19,901 bases of DNA from Butyriboletus loyo (Eukaryota > Basidiomycota > Agaricomycetes > Boletales > Boletaceae), in contig JBBPSI010000352.1 in assembly GCA_038093515.1 (NCBI GenBank), forward strand, positions 1 through 19,901, read 5' to 3'. Each line of letters begins with the position of its first letter. Within the stretch, counting starts at the first letter, position 1. A program made the translations under genes and the position numbers. The notes under the pieces were generated by a model. It had not been told where the DNA came from. It searched no databases and saw nothing but the letters and a program-made list of their open reading frames with translations. This document shows, piece after piece, positions 1 to 9,719 of this stretch.

Positions 1-2221
1 AAAGCCTACCTATTTATGGAAATTGATGGGCACCACGAATCGATTGAGGCTTACGTCTCTCTTCTTGGTTCTCATCAAATGATTATTGGTTACGATTGGT
101 TTGCACGTCATAACCCAGACATTGATTGGCGTTTCAAAACCATTAAATTTAATCATTGTTCTCCTTACTGTAGTGTTATCAGAGACTCTATTTCATCTTC
201 GAACATTACTTCTTGCTGTACTATAGAACCAGAGGTTGCCGGAAAGGTACCCGAGGTTTACCACGATTATTTAGATGTATTCTCCGAGGACGAGGCAGCA
301 AGAATGCCTGAAAGGAAACCCTGGGATCACGCAATAGATCTCAAACCCGATTTTGTACCAAAAAAGGGTCGCGTTATCCCTATGTCCGAAGAAGAACAGG
401 AGCAAATCCGAGGTTTTGTGGAAAAAGAACTCAAGAAGGGTTACATAAGACCGTCCAAATCACCTCAGACGGCCCCTGTGTTCTTTATCCCGAAAAAGAC
501 CGGAGACAAGCGACTCGTCATGGACTATCGTTATCTAAACGACGGAACCATTAAAAACGGTTACCCGTTACCCCTGATTCCGCAGTTGATCGATCGGTTG
601 AAAGGAGCCGACATCTTCACAGCGCTGGATCTCCGATGGGGATTTAATAATATTCGTATCAAAGAAGGTGATGAGTGGAAAGCGGCGTTTGTCACGCCCA
701 TTGGAGCCTACGAACCCACGGTCATGTACTTCGGGCTTACCAATTCCCCTCCCACGTTCCAAAACATGATGAACGACATCTTCAACGATATGTATGCCTG
801 CGTCATTATTTATATCGATGACGTTATGATATTCACGAAAGGAAAAACGAGGGCCGAGCACGAGGAAAAAGTCAAAGAAGTACTCCAGCGCCTTCGAGAA
901 AACGATTTATTTGTAAAACCGGAGAAATGTGTATTCTCTTCGGATAAAGTGGACTTTTTAGGAATGGTTGTATCCCGAAACGGCGTTGAAATGCAGTCGA
1001 AGAAGACAGATGCCATCCGAGACTGGCCTATGCCCTCGCGTCTGAAGCAAGTTCAAGCGTTTCTGGGATTATGCAATTATTACCGAAGATTTATTGAAGG
1101 GTTCTCGGAGATTGCCCGACCCCTCAACAACTTAACAAAAAAGGATACCCCTTTCAAATGGGGCTTAGACGAACAAAGAGCGTTTGACACGCTAAAGAAA
1201 AAGTTCACTTCGGCTCCGCTTTTAGCCTACCCAGATCGAGACAAGGAGATGCGGGTAGAAACGGATGCCTCGGACATAGCGGTTGGCGCAGTTCTTTCCG
1301 TAAAAGGATCAGACGACCTGTGGCGACCCTGTGCCTTTTTGTCACATTCCTTCGACGCTGCCGAAAGGAATTACCCAATCTACGACAAAGAACTATTAGC
1401 AGTTATTCGTGCGCTGGAAGAATGGCGCCATTATCTTATTGGTCGAGAAGGATTTGAAATCTGGACCGACCACAAAAACCTAGAATATTGGAAGAAGCCG
1501 CAAACGCTGTCTGGCAGACAAGCTCGATGGCATGCACTTCTTCAAGAATTTAATTATTTGTTTGTTTACAAACCAGGCTCAACCAATGGCAGAGCAGATG
1601 CACTATCGCGTCGAGCAGACCACGGTGATGCCGTTATGGACCATAATACCAATATTACGGTACTTCCCCCGAACCTTTTCCTTAATAAAGTTTCCCTTTC
1701 TTCTTCTTTTTACGATACATTACAAAAAGAATCCGAAAAAGAAAAAACAAAAGAATACCCAGGATTCTATTATGATTCGGAACAATCCGTATTTATTAAC
1801 GAAAAGAAAAAAGTCTTTGTGCCTGAAGCACTTAGAATAGATTTACTTAAAATATGTCACGACTCTCCTATAGCCGGACACTCGGGTCAAGCCCGTACGG
1901 CTCACCTTCTTACACGACACTTCACGTGGCCAGGAGTCACAAAGGACGTTAAACGATACGTAGAATCTTGCCAAGCGTGCGCCCTCACGAAGGGTAAGCA
2001 AAATGCACCGGCAGGTAAAATATTACCACTTCCTTCGGCTAGTCACCCTTGGGAAGATATATCTGTAGATTTCGTCACCGGACTTCCTCTTTCGAACGGC
2101 TTCGATGCCATTTGTACGATAGTGGATCGCTTCTCCAAAGAAGTCGTTTACGTCCCTTGTAAGACGACTACCTCTTCTAAGGAGTTAGCAATTATATTTA
2201 GAGACAATGTTTGGTGTATTC

Positions 2222-2726
2222 TGTTACGAGACAACGATGTTATCAAGTCACACGAAGTTCCACTACTGTTGCAGTACTACACAGGTACTGGCGAGGTGTA
2301 ATGAGGATAGCTCAAATCTTAATCTCTCAACTGTTGCCAGCGAATAAGACAAGTGGTTAAAGCTAGGGAATCCTAGCCGCAACCACGAGCCCTTTTATAT
2401 TGTACAAGGATGCGCACAGACCATGCTGTGCGTGTGAGGAATTACTATACATGGATAGACTAAAGAAGAGAAGCGCAACGGTGATTAACCACACGAGGCG
2501 TGGGGATCAAAAAGAAGAGAAGTAAACGGAGATTAAATACATGTGTCGTGACATCATAGAGTCTAGGCTTGGTCTAGGCCATGACATCATATGCTTAGTC
2601 AGCAAGAGATCACATGTAAGTTCCCACGATCACGTGCGCTATGTCACGTGACCTTTGAAAGTGAAAACGACTAAGTCCGAATTGAAAGTGTACGAAGTGT
2701 ACGAATAAAATGTTATGATTATAACA
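2222..2726 (-). mobile_element. Solo LTR, same family as host element (family A)
   Basis: Read on the minus strand this 505-bp block starts TGTTATAATCATAACA at 2726 and ends CTCGTAACA at 2222. It is flanked by a perfect 5-bp duplication, TATTC (2217-2221 and 2727-2731). Its U3 half is almost identical to the 3' LTR at 4548-5069, while the part after the TATA box is clearly different. A TATA box (reverse of 2394-2399) and the dyad at 2413-2432 are present. No internal retroelement sequence lies on either side, so it is a solo LTR left by recombination of a full element. It interrupts the integrase codons. Confidence 0.95.
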
Positions 2727-2739
2727 TATTCACAGACTT

Positions 2740-3556
2740 TGTTACAGTTTTACCCCTAAGCGTACCCCGCCACTCGTTTTCCCACGCTTACGCGTCCCCG
2801 CCGCCCCCGCCGCCTTGCGATGCCGCCCATCGCCCGCTCCCTAGTCGCCTAGTGGACGTTATCCACTTCCCCGGTTGCCCCTGCGAGTCTCTGTGCCGTT
2901 GCACCGAGATAGCCCCTGTCTTCTCGCCCCGTCGGGCCGGACCTTCAGCTGAGCTGTCGCGTCCCTCTTATTTTGACCAATGACATTTCTTACATCACGT
3001 GACTAGCACGTGACTAGATTACGACGCGTCAGTACCTTCGCGTCGAGACCCGTATCCAAGGGCTCCGCCGTTCGCGCACCCTTCGCCCTGTGGGGCTCGC
3101 CTCATGGACATCGTCACTTCGACTTCAGCTCTTCTCATTCGCTGACGATGTCGCCATCTTACTCGGAGCTTCGCTCCCTCGTTACCGGCACTTTGCCGCT
3201 TCTTCTTTCGCCGCTATGACTCGGACGGACTCATAGCCCTTTGCCCTCGCTGCCACGCACAGCTCGGTCTGTGCACGATACCCCTCAGTATATAAGATCG
3301 TACTTAGAGTAGTACGAGTTCTTTAGCTAATTCTACGCATCTACCAAGTGCCTAGCAATCTAGCTTATACCCCATCTGCCGATAGAGCCGATAAGCTCAA
3401 GCTCGATCTCGTCTGGTCTCCGCCATACGACATCTCGCCGACACTTGCTCTGCAGAAGCCCGATAGCGTCGTCTACGCGAGTCGGCCATCTTCCCGATTA
3501 GGCTCGAGCCCCTATTCAAGTGCTCGCTGCTAGTTGTTTCGCACTCCAGCGTAACA
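2740..3556 (+). mobile_element. Solo LTR, different 817-bp family (family B)
   Basis: The block starts TGTTACAGTTTTACC and ends CCAGCGTAACA, with an exact 5-bp target duplication GACTT at 2735-2739 and 3557-3561. Apart from the TGTTA...TAACA ends and short promoter motifs, I see no overall similarity to the family A LTR. It is C-rich in U3 and has CACGTGAC repeats near 2996-3013, a dyad at 3257-3274 and a TATA box at 3289. The window has no internal sequence belonging to it. It lies only 8 bp of host sequence away from the other solo LTR insertion. Strand is assigned from the TATA orientation. Confidence 0.88.
3257..3295 (+). promoter_or_regulatory. LTR-B core promoter: dyad plus TATA
   Basis: GCACAG (3257-3262), a six-base loop CTCGGT, and CTGTGC (3269-3274) form a dyad. 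A TATATAAG box begins at 3289, with 14 bp between them. The same arrangement occurs in the family A LTRs, so it is probably a promoter-proximal protein site; this role is inference. Confidence 0.6.
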
Positions 3557-4534
3557 GACTTCCTATTTCTATAGTTTCGGACCGAGGTCCACAATTTGTA
3601 TCGGACTTTACCACAGAGCTTTGCAAGCTTCTTGGCATTTCCCAGAAAATCTCAACGGCATATCATCCTCAAACCGATGGTCAAACCGAACGGATAAATA
3701 GGGAAATGGAACAATATTTACGTACCTACGTGGCGAAAAAACAAGAAACGTGGGCCGATTGGATCAAGATCGCCCAGTTTAACCATAACAATTCCCTTAC
3801 CACTGCCACTGGTACCATTCCATTCTCTATCACTCGTAACTATTATCCGCGGGTCGGTTTCGAAAAGTCTTCCAACACGCTTGCCGGAGATTTCACACGT
3901 GCCGCTGGGAAATCACATGCCGAAGTAAAAGAAGCGTTAGAAGAAGCTAGAAAGCGCATGGTATCGCAGGCCGATAATAGACGATCGGATGCGCCCGATT
4001 ACAAAATTGGAGATAGAGTGTGGCTGTCTACGGAAAACTTGAAGTTACCGTACACCGCACGGAAACTCACACAGCGTTGGATTGGTCCATACAAGATCAA
4101 ATCACTCAAACCCAACGCAGTGGAATTGCAGCTGCCGAGCAGCATGCGTATACATCCGGTAGTTAACATTTCACGTGTTAAACCTTATCGGGAAACCCTC
4201 CCAGGGCAACCGGTTTTACGTCCTGACCCAGTCAACGTCACGGACGAAGGATACGTGGAATTCGAAGTGGATTACATCGTCACTTCCCGGATGAAACGAA
4301 AGCAATTAGAGTATCTAGTGCATTGGAGAGGATACGACGAAACGGACCGAACATGGGAGCCAGTATCAAATTTGGGTAATTCACAAGACGTCATTCGTGA
4401 TTACCACCAGGCCCACCCATCCGCCCCTCGTCCTCTTCGAGGCCTATCTCTGTTGGAATTCTCTTCCTTATTTAAGGAATTTGGTCCGGAACACGGAACC
4501 TCTTATTCAGGAACTCGTCTGGAATACGAGTCCT

Positions 4535-4547
4535 AGGGGGGGGGAAG
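4535..4547 (+). promoter_or_regulatory. Polypurine tract of the chromovirus
   Basis: A run of A, nine G, AAG lies directly against the TG of the 3' LTR at 4548. It overlaps the Pol stop codon TAG (4534-4536). Position and composition are those of the plus-strand primer tract of LTR retrotransposons. Confidence 0.85.
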
Positions 4548-5069
4548 TGTTATAATCATAACATTTTATTCGTACACTTCGTACACTTTCAATTCGGACT
4601 TAGTCGTTTTCACTTTCAAAGGTCACGTGACATAGCGCACGTGATCGTGGGAACTTACATGTGATCTCTTGCTGACTAAGCATATGATGTCATGGCCTAG
4701 ACCAGGCCTAGACTCTATGACGTCACGACACATGTATTTAATCTCCGTTTACTTCTCTTCTTTTTGATCCCCGCGCCTCGTGTGGTTAATCACCGTTGCG
4801 CTTCTCTTCTTTAGTCTATCCATGTATAGTAATTCCTCACACGCACAGCATGGTCTGTGCGCATCCTTGTACAATATAAAAGGGCTCGTGGTTAGACTAG
4901 GATTCCCTAGTTTTAACCACTTGTCTATTCGCTGGCAACAGTTGAGGATTAAGTTGAAGCTCCAGAATCATCCCTGCCAGGTCTTTGTGTAGACCTGCAA
5001 CTGTCGTATAGGACCGCTTGTGGCAACGGTATTCGCACTAGCATTCGACTGTGCGTTGCTTGCGCAACA
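4548..5069 (+). repeat. 3' LTR of the chromovirus (family A, 522 bp)
   Basis: The LTR starts TGTTATAATCATAACA right after the purine tract and ends GCGCAACA. U3 contains E-box type CACGTGA sites (about 4623-4645), a CRE-like TGACGTCA near 4719-4726, and the promoter dyad at 4842-4861 with TATAAA at 4875-4880. It forms a long inverted repeat with the solo LTR at 2222-2726. A short ORF across 4780-4992 is only LTR sequence and is not called as a gene. Confidence 0.93.
4842..4880 (+). promoter_or_regulatory. LTR-A core promoter: dyad plus TATA
   Basis: CGCACAG (4842-4848), loop CATGGT, CTGTGCG (4855-4861) is a perfect 7-bp dyad, followed after 13 bp by TATAAA (4875-4880). Counterparts with the same spacing are at 2394-2432 (minus strand), 5302-5342, 6272-6312 (one arm mismatch) and 5793-5827 (minus strand, shorter arms). 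Position before the TATA box suggests an activator or host regulator site; function is inferred. Confidence 0.65.
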
Positions 5070-5528
5070 CATAGTGCATGTGATCGTGGGAACTTACATG
5101 TGATCCCCTGCTGACTAAGCATATGACATCATGGCCTAGACCAAGCCTAGACTCTATGACATCACAACACATGTATTTAATCTCCGTTTACTTCTCCTTC
5201 TTTTTGATCGCCATGCCTCGTGTGATTAATCACCATTGCACTTCTCTTCTTTATGATCCCTGTTGACCCTGTAGTCTAGCCATGTATAGTAGTTCATCTC
5301 ACGCACAGCTTGGTCTGTGCGCATATCTGTACAATATATAAAGGCTTGTGGTTAGACTAGGATTCCCTAGTTTTAACCACTTGTCTATTCGCTGGCAACA
5401 GTTGAGGATTAAGTTGAAGCTCCTTGATTACATCTTGCCTGTGCTTTGTGTAGTGCAGCAACTGTCATTGGACCGCCTGTGGCTGGGTACTACGTGCTAG
5501 CATTCGACTGCGCGTTGCCTTCGCAACA
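5070..5528 (+). mobile_element. Older family A LTR, split by the chromovirus
   Basis: From CATAG at 5070 this block matches the family A LTR from its internal base ~84 to its end (...TTCGCAACA at 5528). It includes the dyad (5302-5321) and TATA (from 5335). The missing first ~84 bp would be expected to the left of the chromovirus, beyond the window edge. It differs at many positions from the 3' LTR beside it, consistent with being the older target of the insertion. The following bases GAGTG could be its own target duplication, but its left partner is not visible. Confidence 0.85.
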
Positions 5529-5531
5529 GAG

Positions 5532-6029
5532 TGTGAGCCCAAGCACGCCATAGAACTACTCAAATGGGCAGTAAAATATGAGATTTACAAGCAGGTATTT
5601 CTCTCGGTCTCCAAAGGCTAACAACTAGAACAGCGAGGAGGCACTCAAGAGTAGCCTCAGGACTCTGGAGATGATTCTGGGAGAAGTCTCAGACTATGTC
5701 TTAGTGCTCACACTAAGAGTCTGGAGTGAAGCTAATTGCTAGCAGTGAACTGCGTAGAACTAGATAAAGTACATTGGAGTAAAGACCAAGTCTTTATACT
5801 ACTGGGGTCTGCGCACAGACCATGTGCCCAATCAGGTTGAAAGGGTAAAAGACAAATGTGGAAGGAATACTCTAGAAGCTTCCGGAGTATGAGAGAAACT
5901 GTGTCCGTGCGTGGGAAGTGATGACTAAGCTAGAACGGTTCATACCATTCAAAGGGCACTAGCAAAAGGCTAGGCAAATGAAGTAGTCCAAGTGGTAGTG
6001 GAGAGAAAAAGTATACCACTACCGTAACA
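5532..6029 (-). mobile_element. Reversed LTR-like block (candidate family C)
   Basis: Between two family A LTRs lies ~500 bp that on the minus strand begins TGTTACGG (6029) and ends CTCACA (5532), the TG...CA pattern of LTRs. On that strand it carries GCACA...TGTGC at 5813-5827 and a TATA box (reverse of 5793-5798) 14 bp downstream, the layout seen in the other LTRs here. I see no coding frame. No matching target duplication is present (CAGAG on one side, ACCTA on the other), so exact ends are uncertain and it may be a truncated or partly deleted copy. Confidence 0.45.
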
Positions 6030-6035
6030 ACCTAG

Positions 6036-6505
6036 TGTTATAATATACTATTTCCACACTCTTGGACTTTTCCTTTCACTTTCAAAGGTCATGTGACTCA
6101 GTGCATGTGATCGTGGGATTGTACATGTGATCAGAATCTAGACAGAGTCTATGACATAATGGTCCAGACCAGCCCATGACATCATGCCTCATGGGCTTAA
6201 TCTCTGTTTGCTTCTCTTCTTTCTGATTGCTGTTGGCTTCTTTGCCTAACCATGTATAGTAGTTTATCACACACACAGCTTGGTCTGTGCGCCATCCTGT
6301 ACAATATATAAAGGCTTGTGGTTTTGGCTAAGATCCCTTAGCTTTAACCACTTGTCTTGTTCACTGGAAACAGTTGAGGGACTAAGGTACTTTGCTACAC
6401 TCTATAATCTTGCCAGTTCTTTGTGTAGAACTGCAACCCTAGTAAACCACTTGTGACTTTTGTTGGGATTACTCCTGTGATCATAAAATCTAGTTTGTGC
6501 CAACA
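6036..6505 (+). mobile_element. Diverged family A LTR
   Basis: The block starts TGTTATAATATACTATT and ends TGTGCCAACA. It follows the family A LTR throughout (CTTTCAAAGGTCATGTGAC, the dyad at 6272-6291 with one arm mismatch, TATATAAAGGC) but with many substitutions and a shortened, dissimilar 3' part. Flanks CCTAG and CACAG share three of five bases, so a mutated target duplication is possible. No purine tract precedes it and no clear primer-binding site follows, so it is probably a solo LTR. It is the most diverged copy in the window. Confidence 0.75.
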
Positions 6506-7042
6506 CACAGAAGGTACTAATTTGGATGGTGTGTATGTGCTTGCAGGTGCAGCAGTGCACTGTGCTCTATTGGAGCTGTGCAATGGGACATTTCACCTGA
6601 TTCTGTTTGGTGGGAAGGATTATTGGATCACTTACTCTTTCATTACAGATCTCATCAATACCTTCAGGGGGGTTCCAGGTAACAGTGGCTGGCTGGATCA
6701 CATTCAGGCTGGCCTGCAGGAGCTCAGGGCTGAGTACTAGGTACTATGATAGATAAGATATTTGGTACTACGAAATTTCAATCTGTTATCTTCGAATCTA
6801 GGGGTGCAGGGTGGTGGAATAACATTTCCGTATGCTTTTTCATCATACCATAATCGTAAACTAGCCTATTCCGCTTTCAGCGCTCGCTGACAAGTTGCTT
6901 ACCTCGGGTAGGCTAGGTTAGCCTACCCGAGGTAAGCGAGGTAAGCGAGCCAGACAGGACAGCGCCTAAGTTAGGTACATATACATTGAGATTGTGTAAT
7001 CACATAAATATTAGGCTTAGCCTCAGGTGGTCATGCATCATC
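6506..7042. other. Spacer with ORF remnant and hairpin upstream of P450
   Basis: This is mostly AT-rich non-coding sequence. From 6506 to 6740 a frame stays open on the plus strand and ends ...QELRAEY. It starts inside the LTR and matches no family I recognise, so it is treated as an unidentified coding relic or chance ORF. A strong hairpin lies at 6897-6937. No clear TATA box is fixed for the P450; a TATA-like ACATATACA lies near 6977. Confidence 0.5.
6897..6937. repeat. Perfect hairpin, 19-bp stem, 3-base loop
   Basis: GCTTACCTCGGGTAGGCTA (6897-6915), loop GGT, then its exact reverse complement (6919-6937). Immediately after, GGTAAGCGA is repeated in tandem (6931-6939, 6940-6948), and an outer CTCGCT (6883-6888) pairs with AGCGAG (6944-6949). 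It lies about 100 bp before the P450 start codon. It could be a small foldback element or a cruciform-forming site. Confidence 0.85.
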
Positions 7043-9500
7043 ATGCCAGCCCTCCGTTTCCTTGCTTCCGGCATCCTTGCCTACATCCTCTGGATCCTCC
7101 TCAAGCGTCTCGTGAGCCCAAAGTCCCCCCTGGCAATCATACCCGGACCAAAGAAGGACCATTGGCTTACAGGTACGTCCCCTTCTTTCTCCGTTGGACC
7201 ATCCACTTCTTCTCCCCAGGCAACTACCGCCGACTTTTCCGCGACGCATTGCGGTACAACCTCGCCTTGGTCGAGAAATATGGCGGAGCTTTCAAAATCA
7301 ACGCCATACTTGGGGTAATCAGAGACCGACCCCCCCCAAAAGCTACGTAGCTTATATCACCCTCTACAGAGCCAACAACTCTACATATCCGATCCTCTCG
7401 CTTTGCATCACGTACTGGTCAAAGAACAGCACATTTATACCGAAACAGACATGTTTATCATGTAAACTCGGCACTCTCTACTTCACTTATCAAAGATTGT
7501 AACCCGTCCGACAGGGGAAACCATCTTATATTTGGTCCAGGTCTGATCTCGACCCTCGGTATGTTGTCCTACCTTAGCTGCACGAAAGAATCCTGTAGAT
7601 TCACCTCATTCTACAAGGTGAAAAACACAAGAAGCAGCGTAAGATGCTGAATCCTGTATTCTCGCTCGCCAATATGCGTGATTTGCTCCCAATCATCCAG
7701 CCTATTGCAAATAGGCTCTGTATGATACTCCAGTCACAGATGCCAGCTGATCACTGTAAATTATTGACCCTCATTATTGACCCTCATTCTAACCTTGTCA
7801 CTCATCAAAATCAGCCTTGAAAGAAATCAATATACTTCCTTGGCTATCCCGTGGCGCTGTCGAATATATTTGTCAGGCCGTACTAGGACATTCTTTTGAT
7901 GCTCTGGATCTCGACAAAGAAAACGAGTACTTGGAAGCGATAAGGAATCTAGCGTAGGATTGTCTACTGGCTGGGTCGATGAATTATGACAGCTCACGCG
8001 TTTCTCCTCGATAGTCCTTTGGCCCTCCAACTGCTTATGATCCGCCCGTTCGTTCCTTTCATCGTGCAAAACTTATCCTTATACTGGCGTAACAACATAA
8101 TGGATTGGGCCCCGCTCCAGGCCCTCAGGGACCTCCGCCGTGTGGTTCAAGTCATGGATGCAACGAGCAAGACAATTTTTGCGGAGAAAAATGCGATCAT
8201 GGAAGGTCGCGCTGAACCAGAGCGTTCTGGAAGCTTGAGATCTCGCATGAAAGGTAAAGATATCATGAGCATCATGCGTGAGTTAGAGGCATCCTCCTAC
8301 ACAATCGTGGTGATAACATTACCTTAGTAGAGGCAAACACGTCGTCCTCCGACGTTGACAGGCTCACGGATGAGGAGCTACTGGGGCAAATGAAGTGGGC
8401 TCAAAATTGTGCACATGACTCGTTCCATTCTCAAATTTTCATCTAGCACAATTATATTTGCAGGATTTGAAACGACAACGACGGCTGTATGTCGCATCCT
8501 CTGGATATTGGCTAGCAAGCCAGATGTCCAAGCTCGCCTGCGTAGCGAGGTACGGGATGCAAAACAGACGTATGCGGCGTTGCATGACATCACAGACCCC
8601 TGGGAAGAGGTTGGATTATCTTACGACCTCCTCATGGGCCTTCCGTACCTCGATGCCGTTATTCGAGAGACTTTGAGGGTGCACCCTCCTACGTCGCTGC
8701 TGGGTCGAACGTAAGGTGATTAAATCATCATGCGTCGGCGGCTCAGGCTCTTCGTTTCCAGCGTTCGTGAAGATACTGTACTTCCGCTATATCGGCCCAT
8801 CAAATCTGTTTCAGGAGAGATGCTCTCGGAAATTGTCATCCCCAAAGGCACCAATCTCATCATATCCCTTTTAGCCGCGAATCATAACAAGGACCTATGG
8901 GGAGAAGATGCGTCGGAGTGGCGGCCTGAGCGGTGGCTCAGCGCTACAGGCATGCGTGTTCAACTGAACAAAGACTACGAAGTCGCGATGGAAGGTGGTG
9001 AACCCAATTCTTCTACGGCTGCGGAAAAGACTCCGGGAGTGAAAGATGGGATGAAATACCCAGGCGTTTATGCCTCTATGTAGGTGCTCAATATGGTGCG
9101 ACGTCGATTCACAGTATATTGATCCGATGGTCGTCTTCAGGATGACATTCCTTGGTGGTGGTCGAGCATGCATGCACGTGTCGTCCCCATGTTTATTCTC
9201 ATCATCCTGTCTGATGTTTTCACAGCGGCTTCAAATTTGCGGAGATGGAAATTAGTAAGCGCCATCGTCATGAAATACTATGCCTTATGACTGATCGCCT
9301 CAGAGCAAGTTGTGACATCGCTTATCTCCCGCATCCATTTCGCATTACCCAGCATACCAGACGAAAATGGGAATGTCAAGGAAATCTACTGGAAGTATAA
9401 TGGCCTCCAGGTCCCCGTTGTTCGACCTCCGGCTGGGGACGATGTGACCGCACAAGTTCCTCTGGATCTGAGGTTGGTCCAGCCCGGAGATTTTATGTAG
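7043..9500 (+). CDS. Cytochrome P450 monooxygenase, 13 exons
   Basis: This is a membrane-bound haem-thiolate monooxygenase; substrate unknown. Exons: 7043-7172, 7220-7314, 7370-7461, 7515-7558, 7618-7755, 7815-7953, 8015-8277, 8328-8394, 8447-8710, 8762-9079, 9141-9173, 9226-9254, 9304-9500. These total 1809 bp, 602 residues. The N terminus is a hydrophobic anchor followed by a Pro-rich hinge (IIPGPKK). The I-helix AGFETT motif is at about 328-333, ExxR (ETLR) at 397-400, WRPERW at 464-469, and the haem loop FLGGGRACIG at 520-529 with Cys527. Introns are 47-61 bp, all GT-AG except the eleventh (9174-9225), which starts GC. No stop or frameshift remains after splicing, so I call it intact. Multi-exon ~600-residue P450s of this kind are common in agaricomycetes; I cannot fix the CYP family. 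LTR remnants end about 540 bp upstream. Confidence 0.93.
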
Positions 9501-9719
9501 TTGTTGCATTTGGTGGCAAGGTCATCTCTTCGTCTGCAGACCGTAAAATAAGATCTGATATAGCAACGCATTAGCAGAATCAGCAGTTAAACTGCGCCCG
9601 CTTCGACGATCTCGTACAGCAGTACATGTGGTCTTGATTCGTCTGCCCATGTCGGCCTGAAACGGTTCCGCGGCGGATGGCAAACTGTTTCCTCTTCTGA
9701 TCTTGCTCACAAATCGCTG

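Larger units (their letters stand above)
1..4536 (+). pseudogene. pol: Chromovirus Pol polyprotein, split by two LTR insertions
   Basis: Pol copies the element's RNA into DNA and integrates it. Part one (1-2221) holds the protease end, then reverse transcriptase with an F-T-A-L-D-L first-aspartate motif and YIDD near 815-830. RNase H follows, with acidic residues in TDAS, KELLAV and WTDHKN. Next are the integrase HHCC zinc finger (about 1855-1990) and the first catalytic Asp in SVDFVTG. The frame then enters the solo LTR at 2222 and stops at 2301. Host sequence resumes after 3561 with the second Asp (VSDRG) and the Glu (GQTERINRE). A GPY/F-like segment near 4080-4110 and a chromodomain (about 4245-4420, with EYLVHWRGY and RTWEP) follow, and the frame stops at 4536. 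I see no other frame break. Substitutions near RT motifs (LRWGF for the usual LRGAY; YFGLTNSPPT for PFGLTNAPAT) may be mild decay. The gene cannot be expressed as full Pol here. Confidence 0.92.
1..5069 (+). mobile_element. Ty3/gypsy chromovirus, 5' part outside window
   Basis: This is an LTR retrotransposon of the Ty3/gypsy chromovirus type. The order visible is end of protease, reverse transcriptase, RNase H, integrase, chromodomain, purine tract and 3' LTR. The frame is open from base 1, so the 5' LTR, gag and the start of pol lie to the left of the window. The element ends at 5069 with ...CAACA, and the next five bases (CATAG, 5070-5074) are the inferred target-site copy. The sequence continuing from 5070 is the interior of another LTR of the same family, so the element is nested in an older relative. 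Two solo LTRs are inserted inside it at 2222-2726 and 2740-3556. Domain order and target context are seen in the sequence; the 5' structure is inferred. Confidence 0.93.

Noticed and set aside
2215..3549. One single LTR starting at 2215 (TGTATTC) across the whole interruption
   Set aside because: No target duplication fits these ends; two LTRs with perfect duplications TATTC and GACTT explain every base.
4780..4992. 70-residue ORF in the 3' LTR
   Set aside because: It lies across the LTR promoter and is not kept in the other LTR copies.
6453..6740. 95-residue ORF after the diverged LTR
   Set aside because: It starts inside the LTR, matches no family I recognise and has no visible partner; kept only as a possible relic in the spacer note.
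7300..9300. P450 as a pseudogene, because unspliced frames are full of stops
   Set aside because: Thirteen exons with short introns give 1809 bp without a stop and all P450 motifs.
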